Shown here: piece after piece, positions 56,510-64,000 of the stretch
How the letters are laid out: each line of letters opens with the position of its first letter
Numbering within the stretch: position 1 is the first letter of the stretch
Origin: Pirellulales bacterium
Lineage (GTDB): Bacteria > Planctomycetota > Planctomycetia > Pirellulales > PALSA-1355
NCBI GenBank assembly: GCA_022844125.1
Contig: JALHMI010000018.1
Span: 101,636 to 165,635, forward strand
Direction of reading: 5' to 3'
Length of the DNA: 64,000 bases
The notes under the pieces: generated by a model
Databases searched by the model: none
What the model was told of the DNA's origin: nothing
The model's input: the letters and a program-made list of their open reading frames with translations, nothing else
Made by a program: the position numbers and the translations under genes

Positions 56510-58393
56510 CTACTTCTTCGCTATTTCGATAACGGCGGCATCGGTAGCGACTGTGGCCTTAGCTCGCGGCGGCAGATGCTTCAGGGCGATTTCGGCAGCC
56601 TGCGACAGCCGATGCACCACTTGGTCGCACCCCGCCGCGGCCAATCGTTCCTCGGTCCGTTGACTTGGTGCGTGTGACCAGAGCCCGGCTACCAACGGAA
56701 CGCCTTCCAAGCGATGACGAAGCCGCTTGGTAAGGTTTCTGGCATGCCGCACGGCTGACGGCGGCACGGCAGAAATTATCACCAGCGGCTTGTTGCCCTG
56801 GGCAATGTGCTCCACGATCTCGCTGAACAGCAACTTGGTCGAAAGCACCTTGGCCGTGATTCCGCGAGACGCCAGGCTCGCCCGGAGCATCTCGCCGGCC
56901 ATTTCGTCGGCCAGGTCGCGCGAGGGGACGATGAAGATGTCGCGGGAGGGCCGCTCCGCGTCGGATGTTCTGGGAGGCTCGGCAGCGACCGGACCGGCAG
57001 ACAGCGGAACTTCGTCCATCAGGTCCTGGATGTTCTCCAAGATGTAGAGCCGGCGATCGTCTTCCAGGGTTCCGCGGTGCGCATCCGTCTCGACATGCTC
57101 CATGGCGGGCAGCAGCACGTGCTCATAGAGTTCGTCAGCCGAATGCTGCTTGAGGTACTCTTCCACGATTTCGCGAGGCTCGTCCTCATCGTTGACGAGC
57201 AGCCGCTGGTAGAGGTGCGCACCGGGAGGCAAAACTTCCGTGTCCGAAAACATCACATGCAGGAATTCGAGCTGCGGCACATAGCGGCCCAGCACCACAA
57301 TGCACACCGTGAGCGGCATGCTCAGCACCAGTCCCGTCGCGCCCCACAGCCAGGTCCAGAACATCGCCGCCAGGATCACTGCCATCGTCGAGATGCCCGT
57401 GCTGGACTGGTACATCAGTGGTTCCATCACGTTGTTGACGAGGAGCTCCGCGGCCAGGTACAAGGCCATGACGATAATGGGCGTCGTCCAGACTCCTGGC
57501 GGCGAGACCGCGATCGACAACAGGATGCCCAGACCCGCACCCAGCCAGGGCCCGACATACGGCACATAGCGCAGGATGCCGCCGAGCATGCCGAGCAGCA
57601 GCGCGTTGGGCACACCCACCAGATACAGACTGAGTGCCATCATCACGCCGTAGCTGGCGTTAATGATCAACTGCGCCCGCAGATAGCGGCTGACGCGATG
57701 CGCAGCATCGTCGAGGGCTTGGGTCGTGACGTTAATCTGGTGCGGGCCAATAAGTCGTATCAATCGATTGCGCAGATCTTCGCGCGCCAGCAGCATGAAG
57801 ATCAAGAAGACGACTACGATGCCCAGCGTGGCGAGCATTTCGAACGCCTCGGGCAGCAGGCCGGTGACGATGCCGACTCCGGCCGGCGTGGTGTCGACGA
57901 TCTCGACGGGCACGGGTTTTACCTCGACGATTTCCTCAACGCTGGGTTCGCCTTTTGCTTCGGCTTTTTCTTGCTCCACGACCTTCGACTTGTCTTCCGC
58001 CTCACGTATTTCCCGATCGATTCGCTGGAAGACGTTCTGGACGCGCGAGATTGCCGAACTTTGACTCTGTTTCAGTGCGTCAATCCGACTGACCAGGTTC
58101 GATTCGTATTTCGGTAAATCACTGGCCAGCGATCCGAGTTGATTGGTGACAATCCAGCCAAACGCGACGAACAGCATGAACACCGCGCCCACCACAATCA
58201 GCACCGAGAGAATGCGACCGATCTTGAGACGCTGTAAACGAGTGACGGAGGGGGCCAGGATGAAGGCCAGCAGCGTGGCCAGCGCCAGCGGAATCAAGAT
58301 CTCCGACGCCAGGTAGAGTGTCGCCACCACCGTGACGATCAGTAACAGCGTGTAGAGCTTGGAAATGTCCGACTGCGTCTCGGGACGTGGCAT
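56510..58393 (-). CDS. AI-2E family transporter with C-terminal Rossmann-like domain
   Basis: This 627-residue protein has a PerM/AI-2E membrane domain of about 370 residues: 'LASEILIPLALATLLAFILAPSVTRL', 'LLAREDLRNRLIRLIGPHQINVTTQALDDAAHRVSRYLRAQLIINASYGVMMALSLYLVG', 'LLGGILRYVPYVGPWLGA' with eight helices. A periplasmic-type charged insertion rich in Glu and Lys sits near 110-150. The C-terminal 240 residues (about 385-627) are soluble; the last part, 'DIFIVPSRDLADEMAGEMLRASLASRGITAKVLSTKLL', is a Rossmann-like alpha/beta domain similar in pattern to cobalamin- or nucleotide-binding domains but lacking DxHxxG. Family members are thought to move small molecules or ions; the fused domain suggests sensing. 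Confidence 0.85.
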   Translation of the reverse strand: MPRPETQSDISKLYTLLLIVTVVATLYLASEILIPLALATLLAFILAPSVTRLQRLKIGRILSVLIVVGAVFMLFVAFGWIVTNQLGSLASDLPKYESNLVSRIDALKQSQSSAISRVQNVFQRIDREIREAEDKSKVVEQEKAEAKGEPSVEEIVEVKPVPVEIVDTTPAGVGIVTGLLPEAFEMLATLGIVVVFLIFMLLAREDLRNRLIRLIGPHQINVTTQALDDAAHRVSRYLRAQLIINASYGVMMALSLYLVGVPNALLLGMLGGILRYVPYVGPWLGAGLGILLSIAVSPPGVWTTPIIVMALYLAAELLVNNVMEPLMYQSSTGISTMAVILAAMFWTWLWGATGLVLSMPLTVCIVVLGRYVPQLEFLHVMFSDTEVLPPGAHLYQRLLVNDEDEPREIVEEYLKQHSADELYEHVLLPAMEHVETDAHRGTLEDDRRLYILENIQDLMDEVPLSAGPVAAEPPRTSDAERPSRDIFIVPSRDLADEMAGEMLRASLASRGITAKVLSTKLLFSEIVEHIAQGNKPLVIISAVPPSAVRHARNLTKRLRHRLEGVPLVAGLWSHAPSQRTEERLAAAGCDQVVHRLSQAAEIALKHLPPRAKATVATDAAVIEIAKK

Positions 58394-58706
58394 GCGTCGC
58401 GCGCGACCTCGTGGGTTATAGTGGAGAACGATCCGGCAAAGGGCGCTCGAGAACGGTTCGGCACAGGGTGAGCGGCGCCGGTCTGCGAAAGCGAAATCGA
58501 TAGCAATTTTGGTGCCGGTTCGCCCGACGGCAATTCGCTAAGGTCGTTACTCTCCACGTATTGGGCCGATTGGAACCGCTCGCGCGGTAACAGGTTGCGT
58601 TTGCCGATCCCCCGGCGAACGACTAAAATCGCCTTCTTTCCAGGAGTTGGCCCCGGCCCGGCTAGTTGCCGGCGGCCGGCCCCTTCCGTCATCTCTCCAC
58701 ACGCTT
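58394..58706. other. Divergent promoter region between AI-2E and leuS
   Basis: These 313 bases separate two divergent genes. A plus-strand promoter for leuS is visible at 58601-58629. On the other strand TATAAC near 58415 could be a -10 for the AI-2E gene, with TTGCCG about 13 bases further, which is poorly spaced. No T-box-like or other RNA element was recognised. Confidence 0.45.
58601..58629 (+). promoter_or_regulatory. Promoter of leuS
   Basis: TTGCCG (58601-58606), 17-base spacer, TAAAAT (58624-58629), 77 bases before the leuS ATG. Both hexamers fit sigma-70 consensus reasonably. Confidence 0.55.
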
Positions 58707-61571
58707 ATGCCGCGCTATAACCCTGCCGTTATTGAACCCAAATGGCAACGCTTTTGGTCGGAGCACCGCACGTTCGCCGCGCCCCGCATGCCCGCGGGCC
58801 CCAAATACTACGTGCTCGACATGTTTCCCTACCCCAGTGGCGACGGCCTGCATGTCGGCCATCCGGAAGGGTACACCGCGACCGACATCATCTGCCGCCA
58901 TCGCCGGATGTGCGGACACAGCGTCATGCACCCGATGGGCTGGGACGCCTTCGGTCTGCCGGCCGAACAGCATGCCAAGCGCACCGGCACACCGCCTCGC
59001 GTGACGACTGAAAAGAACATCGCCACATTCAAGCGGCAGCTTCAGATGCTCGGTTTCAGCTACGACTGGGACCGCGAGCTGGCGACCACCGACCCGGATT
59101 ACTTTCGCTGGACGCAGTGGATCTTTCTGCAACTGTTCGATACCTGGTTCGATCGCGACCAGCAGCGGGGGCGTCCGATCGCGGAACTGCCAGTTCCCGA
59201 GGACGTTCGCCAGGCCGGTGAAGAAGCGGTTCGCCGCTTCCAGGACGCTCATCGCCTGGCCTACCAGTCCGAAGCCCCGGTGAACTGGTGTCCGGCCCTG
59301 GGCACGGTTCTCGCGAATGAGGAAGTCATCGGCGGCCTTAGCGAGCGCGGCAGTCATCCGGTCGTGCGGATTCCGCTCCGCCAGTGGATGCTCCGGATCA
59401 CGGCCTATGCCGATCGTCTGGAAAAAGACCTCGAAGGGCTCGACTGGTCCGAAAGCATCAAGGCCCTGCAGCGCAACTGGATTGGCCGCAGCACGGGCGC
59501 CGAGGTCGACTTCTACGTCGGCCACGATCAGGGGCCCTCGGGAAGGCCGCATCCTGGCGAGTTTAAGGAATGGCGCAACCAGCGCGCTGCCGGGAGCTTT
59601 CCGGATAAGCCGGGCGACGATGTGATCCGCATTTACACCACTCGGCCGGATACGCTTTTCGGCGCCACGTACGTGGTGCTCGCGCCCGAACATCGCTTCG
59701 TTGCGCGGCTCACGCGCCCCGAACAGGCCGACGCGGTGAAGGCCTATTGCGAGCAGGCCCAGCACAAGAGCGATCTGGACCGGACCGATCTGGCCAGGTC
59801 CAAGACCGGGGTCTTTACCGGCTCGTTCGCCGCGAACCCAGTAAATCAGCGCCCCGTGCCGATCTGGATTGCCGATTACGTGCTGGCAAGCTACGGCACT
59901 GGCGCGATCATGGCTGTGCCGGCGCACGATACGCGCGACTTCGAATTTGCCAGGCAGTTCAACCTGCCGATCGTGCCGGTCGTCGATCCCGCCGCCGATG
60001 CTGCCGATCGGGCGCAGGTGCTGGCCGGCGAGGCCGTGTTCCCCGGCGACGGCGTGAGCATTAACTCGAGCAGTTACGACGGGATTCCCACGGCCGAGTT
60101 CAAGCAGCGGATCACGGCCGATCTCGCCGACAGGGGGCAGGGGCGCGAAGCCGTCAACTACAAGCTGCGCGATTGGCTCTTCAGCCGGCAGCACTTTTGG
60201 GGCGAACCGTTCCCGATCCTGCACGAACTCGACGCCAGCGGCAATCGCACGGGTCTGATGCGCACGGTGCCTGCCGATGAGCTCCCCGTGAACCTGCCCG
60301 AGCTCGAGAAGTTCGAATCGCACGGTAGCCCCGAGCCGCCGCTCGATCAAGCGCCTGAAAGCTGGCTGTACGTGACGATCGACGGTCAGCGTTACAAGCG
60401 CGAAACGAACACGATGCCGCAGTGGGCCGGCTCCTGCTGGTACTATCTGCGCTACCTCGATCCGAAGAACGACAAGGCGCTGATTGATCCCGCGGTCGAA
60501 AAGGCTTGGATGCCGGTCGACGTGTATATCGGCGGCGCGGAGCATGCCGTGCTGCATCTGCTGTATGCCCGCTTCTGGCACAAGGTGCTCTACGACCGCG
60601 GCTACGTCAGCACGGTCGAACCGTTTCAGAAGCTCGTGAACCAGGGGATGATCCTGGGCGAAGTCGAGCTCACCGGATACCAGGCGGAAGGGGGCGAGTG
60701 GGTGAGCGCGTCGGCGGTGAACACCAGCGACGACGACGGCAAGCCGCGCCTGAAGCTGGGCGGCGAAGAAGTTATCACGGTTAAGGTGCCGTTCGATCAG
60801 GTGACCAAGAGCGGCGAGAGCTTCGTGCTCAAGGATCAGCCGGAAATCCGGCTCGAAAGCCGCGCATACAAGATGTCGAAAAGCCGCGGCAATGTGGTGA
60901 ACCCGGACACCGTGGTGCGCGAATACGGCGCCGATTCGCTCCGGCTGTACGAGATGTTCATGGGCCCGCTCGAAGCCACGAAGCCCTGGAGCATGGAAGG
61001 CGTCAACGGCGTGCGCGGCTTCCTCGATCGCGCCTGGCGGATGATTGTCAACGAACGGGCGGAAGGGCTGGAGCTGAACGCCGCGGTGGTCGACGAAGCG
61101 CCGACGGTCGAGCAGAACCGCATCCTGCACAAGACGATCCAAGGCGTCACGCAGGATTTCGAGCGGATGGCGTTCAATACCTCGATCTCGAAGCTGATGG
61201 AGTTCACGAACTACTTCTTCAAGTGCGACCGCAGGCCCAGGGCGGCGATGGAGCAGTTCGTGCTGCTGCTCGCCCCGCTCGCGCCGCATCTGGCCGAAGA
61301 GCTGTGGGCGCTGCTCGGCCACGAGATAACTTTGGCATACGAACCCTGGCCTAGGTTCGATCCTGAAGCGGTTCGCGAAGACACGGCCGAGATTCCAGTG
61401 CAGATCAACGGTAAGCTGCGGGCCCGCGTCGAAGTTCCCACCGGAGCAGACGCGCCCGCCATGGAGCAGGCCGCGAAAGACGACGTTCGGATCGCCGAGC
61501 TGCTGGCCGGCAAGACCGTGGTGAAGTGCGTTGTCGTTCCCGGCCGGATGGTCAATTTCGTAATCAAGTAG
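58707..61571 (+). CDS. leuS: Leucyl-tRNA synthetase
   Basis: This 954-residue class I synthetase has the HIGH motif as '[21 protein letters not shown]' in shortened form (HVGHPEG), the editing (CP1) domain with '[22 protein letters not shown]', and the KMSKS motif '[14 protein letters not shown]' (about residue 729). It ligates leucine to tRNA-Leu. ATG 58707 ([20 protein letters not shown]) is preferred over the open frame beginning at 58647, because its N-terminus matches the family. Length is above the bacterial average (about 860), with a region of about 80 extra residues around 580-690 ('[27 protein letters not shown]'). A 967-residue antisense ORF covers the same span but has no such motifs. 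Confidence 0.98.
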   Translation: MPRYNPAVIEPKWQRFWSEHRTFAAPRMPAGPKYYVLDMFPYPSGDGLHVGHPEGYTATDIICRHRRMCGHSVMHPMGWDAFGLPAEQHAKRTGTPPRVTTEKNIATFKRQLQMLGFSYDWDRELATTDPDYFRWTQWIFLQLFDTWFDRDQQRGRPIAELPVPEDVRQAGEEAVRRFQDAHRLAYQSEAPVNWCPALGTVLANEEVIGGLSERGSHPVVRIPLRQWMLRITAYADRLEKDLEGLDWSESIKALQRNWIGRSTGAEVDFYVGHDQGPSGRPHPGEFKEWRNQRAAGSFPDKPGDDVIRIYTTRPDTLFGATYVVLAPEHRFVARLTRPEQADAVKAYCEQAQHKSDLDRTDLARSKTGVFTGSFAANPVNQRPVPIWIADYVLASYGTGAIMAVPAHDTRDFEFARQFNLPIVPVVDPAADAADRAQVLAGEAVFPGDGVSINSSSYDGIPTAEFKQRITADLADRGQGREAVNYKLRDWLFSRQHFWGEPFPILHELDASGNRTGLMRTVPADELPVNLPELEKFESHGSPEPPLDQAPESWLYVTIDGQRYKRETNTMPQWAGSCWYYLRYLDPKNDKALIDPAVEKAWMPVDVYIGGAEHAVLHLLYARFWHKVLYDRGYVSTVEPFQKLVNQGMILGEVELTGYQAEGGEWVSASAVNTSDDDGKPRLKLGGEEVITVKVPFDQVTKSGESFVLKDQPEIRLESRAYKMSKSRGNVVNPDTVVREYGADSLRLYEMFMGPLEATKPWSMEGVNGVRGFLDRAWRMIVNERAEGLELNAAVVDEAPTVEQNRILHKTIQGVTQDFERMAFNTSISKLMEFTNYFFKCDRRPRAAMEQFVLLLAPLAPHLAEELWALLGHEITLAYEPWPRFDPEAVREDTAEIPVQINGKLRARVEVPTGADAPAMEQAAKDDVRIAELLAGKTVVKCVVVPGRMVNFVIK

Positions 61572-61652
61572 TTTCCCGATTAGCCCAGGCAAACAGGCGG
61601 CGTTGTATGGCGGCGCCGCTTTCGCTGAAACTTCAAGTGACAGGTAGCAAGC

Positions 61653-62951
61653 ATGCGGAATCTTTTGACGTTGGTACTCGGTGGCGGGCGTGGCACCCGG
61701 CTTTACCCGCTAACGCACTATCGCTCGAAGCCGGCTGTGCCGCTGGCCGGCAAGTATCGACTGATCGACATTCCGCTATCCAACTGCATCAACAGCGGGC
61801 TGAACCGGATGTACGTGCTCACGCAGTTCAACTCGGTGAGCTTGCACCGGCACATTCGCCGGACCTATGCCTTCGACGCCTTCAGCGCCGGTTTTGTCGA
61901 GATTCTCGCCGCGCAGCAAACGCTCGATACCGAGAACTGGTACCAGGGCACGGCCGACGCCGTGCGGCAGAACCTCCGCTATATCGACCAGCTGGAGTAC
62001 GAGTACGTGCTCGTGCTCTCTGGCGATCAGCTTTACCGGATGGATTTCCGCCAGATGCTCGCGGCACACAAGGAGTCGCAGGCCGACGTCACGATCGCCG
62101 GTATCCCGGTCGATCGGCAGACGGCCCGCTCGATGGGCCTGATGCGGGTCGACGATTCGGGCCGTGTGGCGGGCTTTCTCGAGAAGCCGCAGACCGACAA
62201 AGAGATTGACATCGTGCGGATGGAGCCCTCCTGGATCGACGCGCGCGGAATTGAAAGTCGCGGCCGCGATTGCCTGGCCAGCATGGGCATCTACCTGTTC
62301 AACCGCCCCGCGCTCGTCAAGCTGCTGACGATGACCGACTATCACGACTTCGGTCGCGAGATTTTCCCCGCCGCCACGCGCTCGCATCGCGTGCAGGTGC
62401 ACCTGTTCGACGGCTATTGGGAAGACATCGGCACCATTCGCTCCTTTTACGAAGCCAATCTGCAGCTGGCCGCGGTCGATCGGCCGTTCGACCTGGCGTC
62501 AGCCGTCGCGCCGATCTACACCCGGGCGCGCTTCCTGGCGCCGTCGCGATTGGATGGCGTCACGGTTCGCAACAGCCTGATCGCCGATGGCTGCGAGATC
62601 GAAGACGGGACGGTGATCGAGAACAGCGTGATTGGCGTGCGGTGCCGGATCGGTAAGAACGTCACGATTCGCGACTCGGTATTGATGGGGAACGACGAGT
62701 ACGAAACCGCTGCCGAAGCAGCCCAAGCCGAGGCCGCGGGCACGCCGCGCCAGGGGATCGGCGCCGGCACGACGATCCGCCGGGCGATCCTGGACAAGAA
62801 CTGCCGGATCGGTGAGCGGGTGAGCATCATCAACCAGCGTGAGTTGGACTCGACCGAGAACACGGCCGACGAGACCGAGCAGGCCGTGATTCGCGACGGG
62901 ATCGTCTGCGTCCCACGCGGGGCGGTCGTGCCCAACGGCTGGGCGATTTGA
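61653..62951 (+). CDS. glgC: Glucose-1-phosphate adenylyltransferase
   Basis: This 432-residue enzyme makes ADP-glucose for glycogen synthesis. Its motifs are 'TLVLGGGRGTRLYPLTHYRSKPAVPLAGKYRLID' (about 6-39), 'WYQGTADAVRQNL' (about 97-109), 'SGDQLYRMDFRQML' (about 126-139) and the left-handed beta-helix in the C-terminus ('TVRNSLIADGCEIEDGTVIENSVIGVRCRIGKNVTIRDSVLM'). The sequence resembles the cyanobacterial/plant type, in which allosteric 3-phosphoglycerate control is usual; regulation here is not evident. It follows leuS after 81 bases, probably with its own or a shared promoter. Confidence 0.95.
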   Translation: MRNLLTLVLGGGRGTRLYPLTHYRSKPAVPLAGKYRLIDIPLSNCINSGLNRMYVLTQFNSVSLHRHIRRTYAFDAFSAGFVEILAAQQTLDTENWYQGTADAVRQNLRYIDQLEYEYVLVLSGDQLYRMDFRQMLAAHKESQADVTIAGIPVDRQTARSMGLMRVDDSGRVAGFLEKPQTDKEIDIVRMEPSWIDARGIESRGRDCLASMGIYLFNRPALVKLLTMTDYHDFGREIFPAATRSHRVQVHLFDGYWEDIGTIRSFYEANLQLAAVDRPFDLASAVAPIYTRARFLAPSRLDGVTVRNSLIADGCEIEDGTVIENSVIGVRCRIGKNVTIRDSVLMGNDEYETAAEAAQAEAAGTPRQGIGAGTTIRRAILDKNCRIGERVSIINQRELDSTENTADETEQAVIRDGIVCVPRGAVVPNGWAI

Positions 62952-63035
62952 AGCGCGCAGGTTCCGAAAAGAGCTTTCGGCACAATTGGCGGTTTCCGTG
63001 GCGCCGCCGCCCTGCAGCCCCTGCTGAAAACCCAC

Positions 63036-63064
63036 TTGACACCGAGTGTGAACATATGTACAGT
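63036..63064 (+). promoter_or_regulatory. Promoter with embedded SOS-type operator upstream of the LexA-like gene
   Basis: TTGACA (63036-63041), 17 bases, TACAGT (63059-63064). Inside, GAACATATGTAC (63050-63061) differs in one base from the Bacillus-type LexA box core GAACATATGTTC. The box overlaps the -10, a classic position for repression. It lies 111 bases before the ATG of the LexA-type DNA-binding protein. Confidence 0.7.
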
Positions 63065-63171
63065 AGTGGTTATTAAGGCTGACAAACACCTAAACGGCCG
63101 CCGTCTGGCCGCGGAACCCCGCTTCTTGCCCTCGGTGATTGGGCGAAGACACGTCTCGCAGCGGGGTTGTC

Positions 63172-63447
63172 ATGGTCGCGGAAACTTGCCGCGTGTCGTT
63201 CACGAATCGGCAGTGGGAAGCTTATCAATTCGTGCTCGAGTTTCACCGGCGGTGGCGCCGCGCGCCGACCGCCGTTGAGCTCGGCCAGGGGCTGGGAGTC
63301 ACCCTGGTCGAATCAACCAATCTTATTGGCGCACTGACGGCGAAAGGCGTTCTCCAGCGTCGCGTATACCACGTGCTGGCGGTTGTGCCGCCGAGCTACC
63401 TGCACGAGGAGCAAGCGGTGACAACTTTGATGTCACACGCGGGCTGA
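63172..63447 (+). CDS. LexA-type DNA-binding protein without peptidase domain
   Basis: This 91-residue protein (ATG 63172) corresponds to the N-terminal winged-helix domain of LexA: 'FTNRQWEAYQFVLEFHRRWRRAPTAVELGQGLGVTLVESTNLIGALTAKGVLQRR' (about 9-63). LexA normally has a second, self-cleaving peptidase domain with a Ser-Lys pair; nothing of that is present, and the frame ends cleanly at 63447. The promoter carries an SOS-type box, so it is probably controlled by a full LexA elsewhere or by itself. It may act as a non-cleavable repressor or competitor. The frame is open back to 63139, but the chosen ATG matches the family start. Confidence 0.75.
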   Translation: MVAETCRVSFTNRQWEAYQFVLEFHRRWRRAPTAVELGQGLGVTLVESTNLIGALTAKGVLQRRVYHVLAVVPPSYLHEEQAVTTLMSHAG

Positions 63448-63468
63448 ATCAGCAATGCTTGTGCAGGT

Positions 63469-63804
63469 TCACCACGCGATCTGCTCGAAGAGTTTTCGCA
63501 GGCGCTCGCCGCGCGCAGGATTGATCATCGCGACGAAGGAGACTCTGCCCAGCAGGTGGCCGCGAAAGTCTTCGTGGCCGGTTCGGTTTTGACTCGCGGC
63601 GCCGTTGCGAATGCAGTTGGTCAACGTCGCTTTCAAGCGGTCGAAGTCCGCACGGGGCACGTTCGCGTGCTGACCCTTACGAGTCAGGTCTGGCGTGAGC
63701 AATTGTGCGCGCAGCGCACCGGGGCTCACGCGTCGAAATCCGAATCCTTCACGATCCCCTGGGGTATCCCCAGAGAGGCAAGCTCGAACGTGCAATACGC
63801 TCAA
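63469..63804 (-). pseudogene. C-terminal remnant of a reverse transcriptase
   Basis: The frame reads '...VPRADFDRLKATLTNCIRNGAASQNRTGHEDFRGHLLGRVSFVAMINPARGERLRKLFEQIAW' and stops at 63469. This pattern ('RLKATLxNC.RxGPxSQNRxGHxDFRxHLxGRI', 'NPARGxRLRxLFxxI') is the C-terminal end of a bacterial reverse transcriptase of the retron-like class. The catalytic YADD part would lie upstream (to the right), but an in-frame TGA occurs just before the start of this frame (63804 is only a TTG), and no RT motif is found in 63805-64000. So it is a truncated, decayed element. Confidence 0.65.
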
Positions 63805-63815
63805 ACGTCACCGGC

Positions 63816-64000
63816 TTAGGGTACTCTGCGACCACAAATTGGAGAGGGACCTATTGGAATTGTTGAAACGGGGACATCACTCGTCTGTTCGGCACGCTGA
63901 TTGTAGCACTCGCGGAGAGTCACTTCGAGTTTATGGAAAGGGGGCCCTCGGGTGAGTGAGCGGTGTCGGGAGAGTTCCATGCGGGCTGCGAGCTTGTCGT
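63816..64000 (-). other. Open frame to right edge, unresolved
   Basis: A frame on the minus strand stays open from the right edge to a TAA at 63816-63818, ending 'HKLEVTLRECYNQRAEQTSD', then 'VPVSTIPIGPSPICGRRVP'. I recognise no family and it cannot be told apart from chance in 185 bases. The adjacent sequence on both strands looks different from typical coding DNA here and may belong to the mobile element that left the reverse-transcriptase remnant. Confidence 0.25.

Noticed and set aside
58394..58706. T-box leader of leuS
   Set aside because: No specifier loop, T-box sequence or antiterminator was recognisable, and T-boxes are mainly a Firmicutes feature.
58689..61592. 967-residue ORF antisense to leuS
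   Set aside because: It is open only because of GC-rich codon bias; the plus strand has the HIGH-type, editing and KMSKS motifs of leuS in the right order.
1..64000. CRISPR arrays, tRNA and rRNA genes
   Set aside because: No regularly spaced direct repeats and no cloverleaf or rRNA signature was seen by eye in any intergenic gap; a tRNAscan run could still find a tRNA I missed.

Overview
The window is a gene-dense, GC-rich (about 60-65% by eye) bacterial chromosome segment. It looks like a planctomycete, most likely of the Pirellulales. Grounds: a DUF1501 protein with a twin-arginine leader, a secreted iduronate-type sulfatase, a 1110-residue PVC-type dehydrogenase/HEAT/c-type cytochrome protein, a secreted DUF1080 protein, several very long secreted proteins of unknown function, short 'FTLRRLLLL' membrane proteins, and an operon for tetrahydromethanopterin (H4MPT) synthesis, a C1 cofactor that planctomycetes share with methylotrophs and methanogens. 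No rRNA, tRNA, intact transposon or CRISPR array was found.

Layout. 1-4.5 kb: small accessory genes (a secreted protein cut by the left edge, an ArsR regulator, csrA, a zinc-ribbon protein, a macrodomain protein, a secreted DsrE protein, small proteins of unknown function). 4.7-14.3 kb: an EEP phosphatase/nuclease, a Gfo/Idh/MocA oxidoreductase, a BON-MscS channel, a BRCT-MerR-TPR protein in apparent operon with Ku, secreted Q-rich, LRR and DUF1080 proteins, and a 58-residue Flp pilin. 14.5-21.4 kb: a minus-strand operon reading SDR, dihydropteroate-synthase-like, pabB, pabA, DUF447, beta-RFAP synthase, Nudix, with a MarR regulator downstream. PabAB would supply the p-aminobenzoate that beta-RFAP synthase consumes. 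21.5-30 kb: a FabD-like acyltransferase, a PQQ-repeat membrane protein, the giant cytochrome protein, a glycine-zipper protein and a HEAT-like secreted protein.

30-32.7 kb: two trans-sulfuration PLP enzymes behind a long structured leader with its own promoter, several hairpins and an intrinsic terminator whose 3' arm has two competing partners; this is the best candidate here for an undescribed regulatory RNA. 32.9-36.4 kb: an outer-membrane-type protein, then a 4-nt-overlapping pair that looks like a split version of cyanobacterial AgrE (arginine dihydrolase plus ornithine cyclodeaminase). 36.6-43.3 kb: an Arg/Gly-rich disordered protein, a ribose-type sugar ABC transporter and a group II PLP decarboxylase. 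43.3-51.1 kb: DUF1501, Ogt-type repair protein, sulfatase and large secreted proteins. 51.3-56.5 kb: an ABC-2 exporter operon with a GldG-like membrane protein. 56.5-63 kb: AI-2E transporter fusion, leuS and glgC. 63-64 kb: a LexA-type DNA-binding protein lacking the peptidase domain, with a near-perfect Bacillus-type SOS box inside its promoter, then a truncated reverse-transcriptase C-terminus at the right edge.

All function calls come from motif reading and family knowledge; no database search was run.
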